A stretch of DNA of 64,000 nucleotides from Trichoplax adhaerens. Lineage: Eukaryota; Placozoa; Uniplacotomia; Trichoplacea; Trichoplacidae. This document shows positions 47,201 through 60,305 of the stretch, piece after piece. The number at the start of each line of letters is the position of its first letter. The first letter of the stretch is position 1. The notes under the pieces are model-generated. The model was not told the origin of the DNA, searched no databases, and saw nothing but the letters and a program-made list of their open reading frames with translations. The translations under genes were made by a program, and so were the position numbers. The stretch is taken from assembly GCF_000150275.1 (NCBI RefSeq), contig NW_002060945.1:11872-75871 (forward strand). Direction: 5' to 3'.

Positions 47201-50200
47201 CTTAGAGTTGAATATTTTGTTCTTCCACCATAGACATAAATACAACCATTGTAATAACAAGCAGAATGTTGGCTGCGTAGTTCAGGCGATAGATCATATT
47301 GGCTGGCTTTATAAATCCAATAAGATCGAGGCACTATGGATTTATCTGTAAGCAGGAAAACGAATTTATTATTCTATATTACTATATATTTAATATATAA
47401 ACTAAGTATTTTATGCTTCTAGATAGAGTGAACAGTGAATTTCGTATAAAATGAAATTATTTTTACCACGTCCACTAGCCATAAGTTAAGCTATCACATT
47501 CTATAGTCATGCTATATACGTGTATTACTTTTTTCCCAATATACTACCTGAAATAGTAACAACCTGACAGAACACTTTATAATATAATAACTTTTAGTGG
47601 TAAATTCGAAAGTAAGGTGCTAAATCAAAAACTAACTCAAATTAAAATTAGTTTAAAGAAGAATATGTACAATTATCGAAATTGTTTGAAGGCTTATTCC
47701 TTCGGATCTATATACAACAATCTGAAATCTATCCTAAGCGTAGAATACTTTTAAAGACATTCTATCATGCTATTTCATCTCCATATCGTAAAGAGTATTT
47801 ATATAATACTATGATGTCATAGCCAACTCGGAGCAAGAAGATTACTAGATGAAATTTAAACTGTAAAATAATAACCCTGGGAAAGCTAACAAGCTTGAAT
47901 ACCCATTGTTAACAGATACAGTCGATAACTTACTTGTTTCACTAATAAGTTTTTGATCTTCTGGTCTGTTTTGATGTATCCAGTTTTGTTTTTTAAGAGG
48001 GGGTAAACTAAATTTACATGGAAACAATCAAGATCAACTTTGATGTTAAAATTGAGGAAACAGTTTCTTCTCTTGTATAAACTTCGACATACCCATTTCT
48101 TCCAAATTGCCAGCTGGTATTATTATTTGCGGTTGTTGACTGATTTCATTTATTAGGTAAGATATAGAAGAAATAGATTGGAAAACTATAGAAAAATCGA
48201 TTGTAATCATATAAAGATAAATTTTTAATAATTTACTTGGTGATTAAAAACCACGTCTGGTAATCGATTAAATACACACTCCATGAGGTAAGGATTGGCA
48301 TCAATCCATCGTGAAAATTCCATAAAAGAAAGCTTTCCAGTCTATTAAGCATTCCATTGCGATACATACAACGTACGTCATGAAACATTTTAAATTGTCT
48401 TTGCAACTGTTCTACATGAACATTTACATAAGTTACCAGTAACTAACAAACGATATGTAACTTTATTGGAGGCAATTTTAATGGTACTAATCACTAATTA
48501 CATTGTTTGCTTTTATCTAGTTTAATTATAAACTTGAGCAAAATTAAGCTTATATCGATTAATTTTTGTTATTATTCTATACAGAGAATCGAAGAAGGCT
48601 TACATGATTCTTGTGGTATGTATGGTATGCATCCCTCATTATATCTTCAATATTCAGATTCAAGTTGGGATCTGACACATTAAAATTACAAAAAGGAAAC
48701 CTTAATTAATTTACAGTTAGTTTTTCTGTATTCCAAATTAATTTATCGCGTTATAAAGAATAATGTAAATTGGTAAGTCTTTAACTTTTACCTTTGCCAT
48801 GAAGAATTACTGATTTAAGGACTGTTAGCATATCCGATTCTATAATACCTTCACGACCTACATGATATGTATATAACACGTCAATTTATGAAACTCTTAT
48901 GGTACTGTCTTAATATTAAGTAAATTACACTAAAGTAATTGCTAGATCCAATACGTTAGATGAATACTCAGATATACACTGTTATTTTATAATGAACATA
49001 GAGCTTAAAAATTCTTCCTGCAATTTATCTACTTTGTATTTATTTGTATCGTACAAATAAGATTGATTACCTGATAAATTATACTAGAAACCATATTAGT
49101 ATAACATCATAACAAAATTGCCAGTTCAATCATCAAGTGCCATGTCATTGAAAAATACAAATTAGAAAGTTTATGATTCTATTTATTGTTAGTAATTTCA
49201 TCTTTATTTAAATAGATGTCTATAAAATTTACTAATAGCAACAGCTACGGAAAGAGCTTACCATTCTATATAGTATTTTTTGCTTTTCTCGTTTGGTTGC
49301 ATATATACAAGTAGCTAATCCATCTGTAGCAAAAGTATCCAAGATTAGATGTTATTTTATATGGCAAACTTTGTATAGGAGTACTCTCCGTGGTAGAGTA
49401 GAGAAGCATGCATGAAAACAGTTATGCAGTGATAATACTAAATTCAATTGCGGATTATAATATGATTTAATTTTCATTACTGCAATTGTAAATTAAATGT
49501 AAATCAGAGTAAGATAACATTAAATTTTTATGGTATGAAAGTTTACTACACTTGTTAATGTATAAACTTAAAACATGTATCGATATAAATTAGAATTAGA
49601 TATTCTATAGATGCTGTTGCGTAAAAAACTGTGACATATGTTGTTCATCCAATTATCCACATACAGTATAAGAGAATATTAAGTGAGAAACAGAACTAGA
49701 TTTTATAATTTAGAAATTTGTAAGTTTATATTATCAAAAATTGATCAAAGCTCTATAAACTTTCTAAATATCGATATTGAATAATGTACTATCGACATGT
49801 TAGAGCTGCAACAGTACTTTTATGACATTAATTTCATCTAAAATCAGGCCTTCTAGCAAGATTATATTTCTAATCATTTCAAGTCAATCAAGTACGTAAT
49901 CCTACCTATAAATTCTTCCTGACTCAATCGGTTATCTTTGTCAGTATCTAATATTGCAAACAGTCTACGCGATAGGATTCCTTGCAAGTGGAAACATTGA
50001 ATGCTGCAAAATGGCATAATTCATGTTAAGATAAAATAGCTTATAGAATTCGAGTAAGTCCAGTTTACTTTAAGCAAGCATTTAAATATCGTGATAATTA
50101 GTTTTAGCCATTTCTTTTGCATTTATGTAATTAAAAAAGTGGTTAATGACATTACATATAGCATTAGCATAGTAGAGATATCTGTTAGTTACAAGATGTA

Positions 50201-50719
50201 AGAGCTTTGGTTAATTTAAGCCTAATTCTAAAGCAGTCTCATAGTTATACTCGTATGATCAGCGCATCGGAAAGTTAATGTAGATTGCTATCACAGAATG
50301 AAAGTAGAATAGCTTGGATCTGGAGCAAGAAAATGCTGAGATCATATAAAAGTGATGTAGATTATACTGAATTAATTTCTAACATATTTATTGGCGATCT
50401 GCATTACTCGTATATGGGAAAGCTTATGTACTATAGCAATAAAGCGAAGAACCTTGGTTCAACTGTTAAAGTTAAGATACTATATTTAATTAAAGCGCAC
50501 ATAAAATTAATATTCTGCGGAGAAATAATTATTTAAAGGAAGTAATAGCTGCCTAAAAACTTTACCCGCAGAAAGAAATTGTAGTTAGGTATTCTCTATC
50601 GTAGAATTTATCACAATCTTAAACTTACAATGATCTCATATCCACCGAGCCTGACGTTGATGACAGCTTGGAAAGAGAGTTGAATACTTGGACGAAAGGA
50701 ATCATTTCATCTTCTTTTA
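44249..50719 (-). CDS. EF-hand plus kelch-repeat protein, at least 18 exons, 5' end not resolved
   Basis: Exons in transcription order: 50719-50629, 50003-49906, 49323-49262, 49083-49071, 48857-48792, 48671-48604, 48341-48278, 48185-48089, 48007-47934, 47345-47178, 46797-46715, 46594-46525, 46425-46385, 46272-46158, 45736-45575, 45206-45136, 45027-44952, 44736-44249. They give 635 codons in one phase with the stop at 44249. N-terminal part: one canonical EF-hand loop (DTDKDNRLSQEEF) and two weaker EF-like stretches (YNLSGREGIIESD, and HKNHTGKLSFMEFSRW). C-terminal part: kelch blades with double-Gly turns (YVYGGRT, YLFGGQF, YIFGGYI, WIFGGLN, AILGGES), each followed by a Trp about 10-15 residues on. 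The last blade is split by a Ser/Gln-rich insert. A calcium-regulated scaffold is an inference. The phase-1 entry to the first exon means at least one exon upstream is missing. Junctions 48278/48185 and 48089/48007 use weak donors (GTGTAT, GTCGAA). I do not recognise a named homologue. Confidence 0.85.
49071..49083 (-). other. Proposed 13-base microexon of the EF-hand/kelch gene
   Basis: On the minus strand TTTCTAG precedes the 13 bases TATAATTTATCAG, which are followed by GTAATC. Entry phase 0 and exit phase 1 are exactly what the flanking exons (49262 end, 48857 start) need. The join gives YRM-YNLSG-REGII, an EF-hand-like loop. Without it the flanking exons are out of phase. Confidence 0.65.
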
Positions 50720-50739
50720 CTATAAAGGTTCAAGAAAGC

Positions 50740-51560
50740 GGAATTGATATCATTAAGAGGTTGAAAGTATTATTTATACTCTGATAGAAAATATGATACT
50801 ATCATTATATCGCTTATAAGCAGATTCGACTGAAATCATGATCTCTTTATCTTGTTTTATAACTATCCATATCACGAAAGAAATTAATAGTAACCATGAG
50901 AACTAATATTATTTAAAGATGGAAAATTTTATTCATACTTTCCTAGAAATTATGATACTTTTGATATTTGGTTTATGAGGAGATTTAAGAAATAATAATC
51001 AATCTCTTTATCCTATTTTTATAACTATCGGGGAAGAAATGGATGATAGCCACATGAATTAATATTATTTAGAGATGGAAAATGTTGCTCATACTGTAAT
51101 AGAAATTATGATGCCTTTGATATTTGGTTTATAGGCAGATTTAAAGAATAATAATCATTCTCTTTATCCTCTTTTATAACCATCACTATCACAGAAGAAA
51201 TGGATGATAGCCACAAGAATTAATATTATTTAGAGATGGAAAGTTTTATTCATACTCTGCTAGAGACCATGAAACTGCTGATATCTCGCCTATGGCGATA
51301 GTTAATGGTTAAAAAGCGATCTGTATCTATCTCCTACTGTATAACTATTCCGATCACAAGAAAAAGCGATAGTAGCCATAAGAGCGATGAAATTATCAAG
51401 AGATGAAAGTGTCATATATCTGAATCTTAGACTTGGTTAATGTTAGTATATGATAGAAATCATGATACTTCAGTCATCTCGTTTATAGATAGATTTAAGA
51501 GATCAAAATCAATCTGCATATCGTATTTTATAACTATCGCAAACATAGAAGAAATTGATG
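50740..51560. repeat. Tandem repeat, four to five units of about 156-161 bases
   Basis: TAATATTATTTA(A/G)AGATGGAAA recurs near 50904, 51060 and 51221, with ATAGAAATTATGATAC, GATATTTGGTTTAT and CTCTTTATCCT words between. The outer units are more diverged. The array lies directly upstream of the first recognised EF-hand/kelch exon, where the missing 5' exon should be sought. Confidence 0.85.
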
Positions 51561-51819
51561 TTAGCTATAGAAATAATTAGTTTTGAGTATATTCAACAGC
51601 CCAGAATATCCAGTAAACATAAACAAAATAAAATGATGGCCAAAAATATAAAGACGATATTAGCTATAGTCAGAAATGAATAGGCGTAGACTTTAATGAC
51701 ATCATTCAATAAGAAATGATTATTTACAGTACTTGTACTTTTATGCTTTAGGCAATAGAACTGATATTCAATAGAGCAAATAAAGGATTTATTATACTTG
51801 CATGCCACTAGTAATATCC

Positions 51820-52365
51820 AAGAAGATAAATACTAACAATAGTATCGTTGCATTTACCGATTAATGGAGACAACTAAATATAACAAAGACTATTCTGATC
51901 GAAACGGAATACATGTTTAGGTAAGCAAGTTTTGAGATCGTTATAGTAGGCAAAGGATAACTGCTGAATAGTATCGCTGCATTTACAGATTCATGGAGAG
52001 AACTAAATATAATAAAGATTACTCTAATCGAAATGCAATACTTGTTTAGGTAAGCAAGCCTTGAGATGGTTACAGTAGGTAAAGGATAACTGCTGAATAG
52101 TATCACTACATTTATAGATTCATGGAGAGAACTAAATATAACAAAGATTACTCTGATCGAAATGCAATACTTGTTTAGGTAAGCAAGTCTTGAGATGGTT
52201 ACAGTAGGCAAAGGATAACTGCTGAATAGTATCGTTGCATTTATAGATTAATATATTAATGGCGAGAAATAAGCACAATAAAGACCATTCTGTTCCAAAC
52301 GGAATACTTAATTTAGGTAGGCAAGTACTGAGATGGCAAGTAAAGGATAACGACTGATACTAGTG
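51820..52365. repeat. Tandem repeat, about four units near 129 bases
   Basis: AAAGGATAACTGCTGAATAG occurs near 51953, 52081 and 52210. Each unit also has TCATGGAGAGAACTAAATAT and a TTTAGGTAAGCAAG stretch. The unit is a multiple of three, so the minus strand stays open for 116 codons and yields a repeated hydrophobic peptide; this is a property of the array and not evidence for a gene. Confidence 0.9.
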
Positions 52366-53199
52366 AAGTGATCGTTCTTTGAGAATATTGCTTAACGTTT
52401 AGCTGGAGAAGCTAGATGATGACGATAAAACGGTAAAATATAGTTTGTTATTAGTATGTCTTTCCAATTTGACGATAGAAATTAACTTTGTAGGACATTT
52501 TCATAACAGTCTAAAACAAATATTTTTAAGGACGTTTGGGCTTTTTCAATTAGCCGATAGACAGTGCCCGAGCTTTATAACAGTCTAGGAGAAAAGCATT
52601 TCAATTATGTCTAATCTTTCTAATAAGAGATCATAACATTATCGGAGTTTTAGAACAGCCTTTGAGCAATCAAGAGATACTTTTGAACAGTGCTGCGATT
52701 CACTGGAAATAGGAAAATCGATGAGTTCTATTAGATTCTCTGTGATTTTCTCCCATAAATGGATCAATACGTACTGTGTAGGAAATAACAAAAGAGGCCA
52801 AGAAAGTAAACTAGAACTAGTAAAACCCCCAAGTACTAATGATTATATAGAAATAGAGAAGGATTTTAAACTATGTTTTGCCTTTCCAGTCTGCCAATAA
52901 TTTATAAAGATGTGAGAATGGGAATTTGACAGCATTGATGGTTACAAATGGTAGAATGGCTAAAAGTTCTGATCCTAAAAAAGAATGGAGTAGATGCATC
53001 AAATTGTGCTGTAGTTGATCTTCTCGAACGTTTACCCAATCAAGCAATCAACAGGAGCTACAGGAGTGAACGAATACTTACGACTAGAAATGGCAAAAGA
53101 GTTGCAAATTCTCATAGCCAAAATGTCTTTTCTAATCGAGCAATATGTATGACATGTAACTGGCTTGATTAAGTTAAAGTTGTACACAGTCTTTAGTCC

Positions 53200-55450
53200 A
53201 TTTTAAAGGTTTCAAATTGAATATAGAATAGCAACATGGGGAAATTTGAATCGCCAATGATCTAATTTGTAAATAGATAAGAGTCGGGTAGTAACTCAAG
53301 AGAAATGATGCTATAATTTTATTACAGTTTTCAATTGTAGGCATGGCAAAACGAATGAAGTGTCCTTAATTCATTTGATTTTCTTCCGTTAATCGATAAG
53401 TAAAAATTATTGCAGCAAGGTGAGAAATTTCAGTCACTGTTTTCCAGAAATCGGAATAATTACCAGTGATAAATTGCTGTAGATGCAAGATTCTCTTATT
53501 TGAACTACCAATATTGTTAGTCTTGAGTATTTATGTGTAGTATGTGAGTAATAAAAGGTAGGAATTTGAATGATTGGAAATAGTCGAATAAAATTAGTCG
53601 TAATTCATTTTTTACTGGCTAGAAATTGAAATGTAAATGATTAACCTAGGGGAATTGTAACCACCTTTAGTCATTTATATTTAGGGGATTACTTTCAATG
53701 TAGACTATCAGAAAAACTCACCAACTAGAAATAGTAGGGTACAGGGATGATAGAACTAAATTTAATCTTTCTGCTCAAGTAATCAACTGTAAACCTACAA
53801 AAGAGAAATTTTGATGATGACAGATATCAGAAATTCACTTGGTAAAGCCGTTTTCGAACGATTAAGGTATGAAATAGAAGTGGACAGAAATGTGAAAATC
53901 TTGACAGCCAGGAAAGATGAAATGATTCAACCTAACCATGACTAATTTTTACGAAAATCTTGATAATTATGGATGATAAAATGGCTCAATTTAGCCATAG
54001 TTTGGCTTCACAAATTGGAAAAGTTATAGTATTAAATTCTCGTTTCTCGCTAGTAAAAGCTAGCCGATAAATTGATCTTGAACAAGCCTTGAAATAAATT
54101 AAGATTCAGTCATGCTTAGCAATTGCAATATCGCGTGTAAAATTGCCAATAATCAGTGACTGCAAGAAATAAACTCCTATCTAGTCTAGAAATCTCATTA
54201 GCAAATGATTGATAGCTAACAGATTGACTTTGAGTAAAAATAAATTGAATTAAGATTCAATCATTTTATGGTTTACTTTAATTTGTAAACTCCCTACAAT
54301 CAGGTACTAAATAGAATTGAAGGGCAATCCAGTCTAAAAATCTCATGATTAAAATGTTCCATTGACTTTAATAAAACAATAAGCTGAATTTCCAGTCATA
54401 TTTTAGCTTTATTAAATTCAGTCGCAATTCCTCAGCGAATAGGGAACGAAGTAGAGCTAAAGTAAGGTAGAGTTTGAAAGCCTTGATACGAGTAGTTAAA
54501 AATGATTCATGGATTAATTGTAAACTACTGACGAAATGAGTTAATATCTAGTTATTAAGTTATTATTATTATTAACATCTAGTTATGTTTCGTTTCCACG
54601 AATTTTCTGTAAATTCTTAGCAAGCAGTCAATGAAACAAGTCTAGACGACAACACTGTCAGAAAATTGTTCAAGTGATCCATAGATTAGCTTTAAATGAC
54701 TGATGAAACGAATCCATATTCATCTATATTTAACCTTAGCCAATTATTTACAAATTCTTAGTGAGCAGTGAGCGAAAATAGGCTAAACCACAGTATTCTC
54801 CGCAAATCTGGATATTTGAAAATGAGCTATAGTTTGGTTTTTAACGAATGACACAATAAATTAAAATTTATTTGGGTTTAGATTTCGTAAACTGGATTGT
54901 AAATTCTTTCAACAGACAACGATCAAAAAGACTTTACTGTATATAGGCTGAGAATCTTGCAAACAGAAGATAATATTGGCTTTAAGTTAACGACGGAATA
55001 AGTTTAAAACGAAATCCTCTCTGCTTTCACCAATTAGTTTAGAAGTACTCGATGAGTATTGATGGAAAATGCTCGACTCATCATCATGATCAAGTCTCTA
55101 TCTATTAGTTATTAGACTGCGATGGAAATCGACTAGACTAAGACGTAGTCAAAAAATCTCAGTAGTTTAAGAAAGCTAATGGACGGTGTTGAGACATGTT
55201 TCACTTAACTCATCTTAAGTAACGGTTATGGCATTACTTGTTCGATTTAATAGGCAAAAAGAAAGTTAGGAATACTAGTTTACTTTTAAAGAACTCAACC
55301 TTGCCAGCAGAAGACCTTAATCTCCCGCTCTGAATTGAGTTGAGAATTGTAGTTAAAACCTTTCGATTGAATTGGAGAGTCGGATAGGAGTCCTATTATA
55401 TGGATCTCTCTATGATAACTTTAGATGGACTAGTTGGGTCAGTAAATAAA
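53200..55450. repeat. Long degenerate satellite-like region, unit about 140-180 bases
   Basis: Related phrases return at irregular spacing: AATTCCTCAGCGAATAGGGAA near 54428, AAATTCTTAGCAAGCAGTCAA near 54612, AAATTCTTAGTGAGCAGTGAG near 54751, AAATTCTTTCAACAGACAAC near 54902. Between them are GTCTAGAAATCTC and TTAATTGTAAA-type words. Divergence is high, so edges and unit length are estimates. No coding signal was found. Confidence 0.5.
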
Positions 55451-57165
55451 GATTAAGGAAATGATAGAGGAAAAGTAACAATTTACTTTAAGAGAAATAA
55501 ACACCGAGAGAAACGATTATTTTTTCCCTATTATCTCGGCTTAATTTTCATGTGAATCAAGATTTGCCACGATTTTCTTTTTCGCATTCACGTTGAATAT
55601 TAGTTTTAGCATCATCGATTCAAACAGAATGAAAATAGATTTAAAATAGAAATGAAAACGATAGTAGGGATACGTTCAGTGGTATCAAGTTAATTCTATC
55701 CATGGATCACTTATACATTTTATTCCTATGTCTTGAAATAGTTGAACCATTTGAGCACAGCAATGTTGAAGATATTTCATCACATAACAATCATGCAATC
55801 GTATAACTTACGCCATCGACTGGCTTTATAATTATGATTTTCCACATTCTTGGTCTGTCCAATTCGACTATTCTCTTGACCCATGGCGCCTTTCTTAACT
55901 TTTCCTTCAGCGATATCGAATTAATCACTCTCCATTATCCTATCCTGGCACATACTGCATTTCTAATAGTTATTTCGATTTTCTTTTATCATGACGGCTA
56001 CAATCATTATGGAATATAAACTAAAGTGCTCCTCCAATACTGTTTATAAAATAGGGACACTAAAAAGATGAAGGAGAAGATGGAGGTGAATGAGTTCGAT
56101 GCTCGACCTACTTCTAGCAACAAAATGGCCCGATTAACTGAGTAAAGTAAGAATGACGATCGATAATCAATGACTTTAAACAGCTAAATACATCTAATAG
56201 AATGGATAAGCTCTACTCTACATCGAAGATTATCCACCAAATAGTGAAATCTAGGTATCTATGTAGTCTAAAAGCTAGAATAGGTATGCCGGTACCACAC
56301 CTAAAGTAATTTTATTTATTATAACCATTGCAAGGAGAATTTTGTCATGATCGTTGTTAAGGGAGGGGTAGGGCTAATTTAGCTGTTACCATGAGAAGCA
56401 AGACAAACAGTTAATTATTGTTATTTCGACATGCATTATTCGCTTCATGAATAATTTTCTTTCAATTAGAATTGTTTCTATAAGGATGGGTACTTTAATC
56501 AAGCAATCAGGTTATTCTCTCATCAAACACTCCTATAGAGGCGTTAATTAATTGCATTGAATACCTTTGAGCAGTATCCAGTAGGATAAATTAACTCTTG
56601 CATTGTTGCAGTATAAAGATTGCCGAAGCACAAGGCGAGAAATCTAGAAATGAGGAGGAATACCTGTAATATTAGGGGTTTCAATAACGGATTAATGGTG
56701 GAAGCAAAAAGTACACACAAACTACGTACGCTATTACTAAAAACACCTTCTATTCTGATTCATCAACATTACATCTAATCTGCTAGCTACAACAAGGCTA
56801 GGGATCTCCTCGACTTCGTGCAGTTTACTTGATCATTATAGATCATTCAACAAATTAGTATAATCCTTATAATCTACTTTAGGCAATTTTAATAACTACC
56901 AAATTAAGAAGAATTGTTATACTAGAATACGAATACTATAGTGTAAAAATGAAATATAGTATATCGGCAAAAGTACTTGAACACATTAGGTACATTATCA
57001 TGATTAAAACTGTAGAGTATTATCTAGATTATGTACTAATAAATAATCTTCATAATAAATATGATTACAATCGGACCAAATTAAAATTAAAAAAATTTCC
57101 GAAATAAATTAAACCAAATTTATCCATCATTACAATGATTTATCCTGAGAATATTAATGTAAGAA
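55450..57165. other. Gene-poor AT-rich DNA
   Basis: A few short open frames (for example 55834-56019) lack domain features. No clear repeat unit was recognised. Confidence 0.4.
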
Positions 57166-57169
57166 TAAA

Positions 57170-57560
57170 GATTGTACAATCTGTACTACTGTATGATTAT
57201 GTTGCATTCGAAACCTTTGAATGATGTACAATAATTCTACTCTTGGTTTAACGTTGTTCCACTGTAAATATTAAATATTATCGATAAGCAAGATTGCATT
57301 ATAAAGATGGAGCAATTTATATTATGATAATGTTGTATTAGAGATCTTTGAACGATGTAGAATAATTCTAATTTTGCTGAAATATTATTCCACTTTAAAT
57401 ATTGCTTATAAACGAGGCTGAAATATAAAGACGCGCAGTCTGTATTATGAGCATTTTGCATTCCAAATCTTTCAACGATACAAGATAATTCTACTCTTCG
57501 TTTCATGTTATTCTGCTGCAAATGATATCTACAAGCAAGGTTGAAATATAATTAATTATT
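57170..57560. repeat. Tandem repeat, three units of about 122-131 bases
   Basis: GATGTACAATAATTCTACTC near 57223, GATGTAGAATAATTCTAATT near 57354 and GATACAAGATAATTCTACTC near 57477 anchor three units. A GTTATTCCACTGTAAATATT-like middle follows each. Confidence 0.85.
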
Positions 57561-57579
57561 CACCAATTAGATTGAAGAA

Positions 57580-58060
57580 TGCTTTCGAGAAAGGACTAAT
57601 AAAAATTAGGATTTGGGAATAGATGTTAAAATTGGTCAATAATGAAAAATTCTATACTGGTATCGAATAATTTGGTAAGATGGCTGCTGCCATCCACAGG
57701 TATTTCAAGTTAGAAACGCAACCCTATAGTAGATGACAAAGTTTTTAAATGGTAGAATATTGCAATCACATCTATCACATCTAGTAGAATAACATGGTGA
57801 CCTATAGGACGTTAAAGCTAGAATAAGGGAAAGGATCAATGATTCAAATTAGAATTAGGATTTGGAATAGATAGCAAAGTTTTCAAATGATGAAATATCC
57901 TATGCTGATATCAGATAATTTGATAAGATGGATGCTGGCATCGATCGGTATTTCAGGTTAGAAAAGCAATTATTTATTACATGACAAAGTTTTCAATGGT
58001 AGAATATTGCGATCAAATCTAGTAGAGTAACATCGTGGGCTATAATTATAATTGGAGGAC
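57580..58060. repeat. Tandem repeat, two units of about 247 bases
   Basis: Both copies contain GGATTTGG(G)AATAGAT, GATAATTTGATAAGATGG or a variant, GGTATTTCA(A/G)GTTAGAAA, ATGACAAAGTTTT, GGTAGAATATTGC and TCTAGTAGA(A/G)TAACAT in order. Confidence 0.85.
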
Positions 58061-58214
58061 ATTTTCAGCCTAATTATAGCTATTTTAATCTTATGGCTAC
58101 GCGTTATATTCGCAAATTAACAGGCTAATGCAAGCATAATTGTCACGGTGTTAATAACCAGTGTTAAGTATAAAGACGTTATATCGATCGTTATAAAGTT
58201 GTGAATTATAGTTG

Positions 58215-58465
58215 TGAATTATAAGTGTGATAGAGTGGAATAGGCAATCATACCTTAATGCTTGCTTCTGGATAGCTATAGATAGTATTGTAAATAGATA
58301 TGTATTTAATGGCTCATGTAATAAAATAAAGAATCTGATTCTAATGTAAGTGTGATAAAGTAGAATAGACAACTACACTTTATTGGTTGCCTCTGGATAG
58401 CAATACATTATAAGTAGATACGTATTTAATGATTTCTAAGAAAAAATAAAGAAATTTGATTCTAT
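58215..58465. repeat. Tandem repeat, two units of about 128 bases
   Basis: AAGTGTGATA(G/A)AGT near 58221 and 58349 opens two copies that share CTGGATAGC, AGATA(T/C)GTATTTAATG, AAAATAAAGAA and TTTGATTCTA-like words. Confidence 0.85.
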
Positions 58466-58729
58466 TCTTTCCGGCATAGTACTCAGATTCTTATTTTATA
58501 ATCCTAGGATAAAATGCATTCACGAAATTGATTACTTGCTTTATCCCTAACCCAGTGCCCATAGGTAGAGTTATATTGAAAAGTAAACGAATTATTCTTA
58601 TTTAGTAGCCCAAATTACTGAAGCTAATAAAAGACTCCGGCCACAGAAACGGATCCTATATCGTTCATATCTATAAGATAGTGTCATTGTTTCAGTAAAT
58701 TTTTACATTTTGCTGTTATATTTCTTTAA

Positions 58730-59560
58730 GAGCGTAACTTACTTTCGGTCAGTCTTATTATTCAAGTGTTGTATTAATCCAATTCTAGCAAGTTTAAATG
58801 TTGTTCTTCCTACTTCAATTATAATTTCTCTTTCAATTTTAAGTATTTTTAGACAATTATTAAAATGACCATTTTACGCTTTTATTTTTGCTTCAAACAA
58901 ATCACGATGACGGTAGGTAAATATTTTACTTTTAAATCTAGCTTAGGTCTTTTCAGTTGCATCATAGTAATGATATGGATCCAATTTTGTTACATGTAAA
59001 AGCAATTTTGCTTTCTATAACCTCAATTTATTGCTCACTTTTAAACATTTTGAGCATGCAAGTAGACAGTATACTATCGTAAAGAATAGCATTATCTATG
59101 TAATTATAGGATACTATATATAACTATTTTAAGCGATATTTACCACAAGCGATACTTAAATTAACACTTTACTTATTCGTATAGTCTAACAGCTCGTACA
59201 TGTTCCTGGTAACATTTTTATAACAATAATCGTTCAGTTTTGTCTTAATACTTATGCATACGATTTAATTTAGTAGGTGACATCTCTTTCAATCCGTTAG
59301 CCTCATATCCTCTTCGTAATATCCTTATCATGGTAGCAACTTAACATAATCAAAAGTAAGAAAGTATATTTCCTTTCTATAACCTTAAATTACCTTTTGA
59401 TTTTAAGTGTTTAAGTTTATATTCTGTTGATATACAATACATAATCTACGTAAGCATAAATCAGATATTTTAATCTTGCATAGTCTATACTTTATTAGTA
59501 GATTGACAGATATTTAATAGTCAATGCTGATATTTTCGCTTAAATAAAATAAATTAGTTA
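58730..59560. repeat. Diverged direct repeat of about 360 bases
   Basis: GCTTTCTATAACCTCAATTTA near 59010 and CCTTTCTATAACCTTAAATTA near 59372 are each followed by CTTTTAA(A/G)-type and CATAATCTACGTAA/ATTATCTATGTAA-type words. Similarity is partial. Confidence 0.45.
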
Positions 59561-60305
59561 GAATAAATGATACCCACGCTTCATGCATTTACAGTTTAGA
59601 AATAAAGAGATGATAAATCGTATCTAAACCTATCAATATACCTAAAATTCCTAAAATAAATAAGTAGCATACTTGTATAGGTACCATGCAAGTACTTATT
59701 TCTTTTTTTCAGGACTAGAATCAGACAAGAACAAATACCCTTCCAAATTAGCTATTTTACGATAATGATCATTACTTTCGTCATTTTAAAAGAAAATTGG
59801 AATAAATAGATGGCAGCCTCAGGCTATGGATTATCACTAGTTGCAACTAAATCTATGCAATACCCGTATATTGAAATTGTATTAATTTTAATAGTTACAT
59901 TTCGCATCAAAAAAGCTATCTACAACCTAAAATTATTATTAATATTTCTTTATAGAAATGTATTTGCTTCTGTTAAAGGCGAAATCATCACTGATTAGTT
60001 CAGTAATTTACGTTGCAGAAAAGATTTTTTCTGAGTATTTTTTAGTCACCCTAGAAAGTTTGAAAATAAAAAATCGATAGTTTAGGAGTATGCTTTAACA
60101 ATATACCATTTTATTTTCGTTGTTCTCTTCCTCGTTCACTAACAAGGTTACAAAATAATTGTTTCGAAAAATCGATGGATTATAGGTAGAAAGATCTACG
60201 TATCTCCCATTTCAATCAATATCAATAATTTTGAAAGCCATTTTAAATTTGAGTAGATTTATTATGAGGAGAATAAATACTATACAACAGATCTTGCTAG
60301 TGCAT

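Noticed and set aside
52948-53172. 74-codon plus-strand frame
   Set aside because: No family likeness, no splice partners, and it sits at the edge of a degenerate array.
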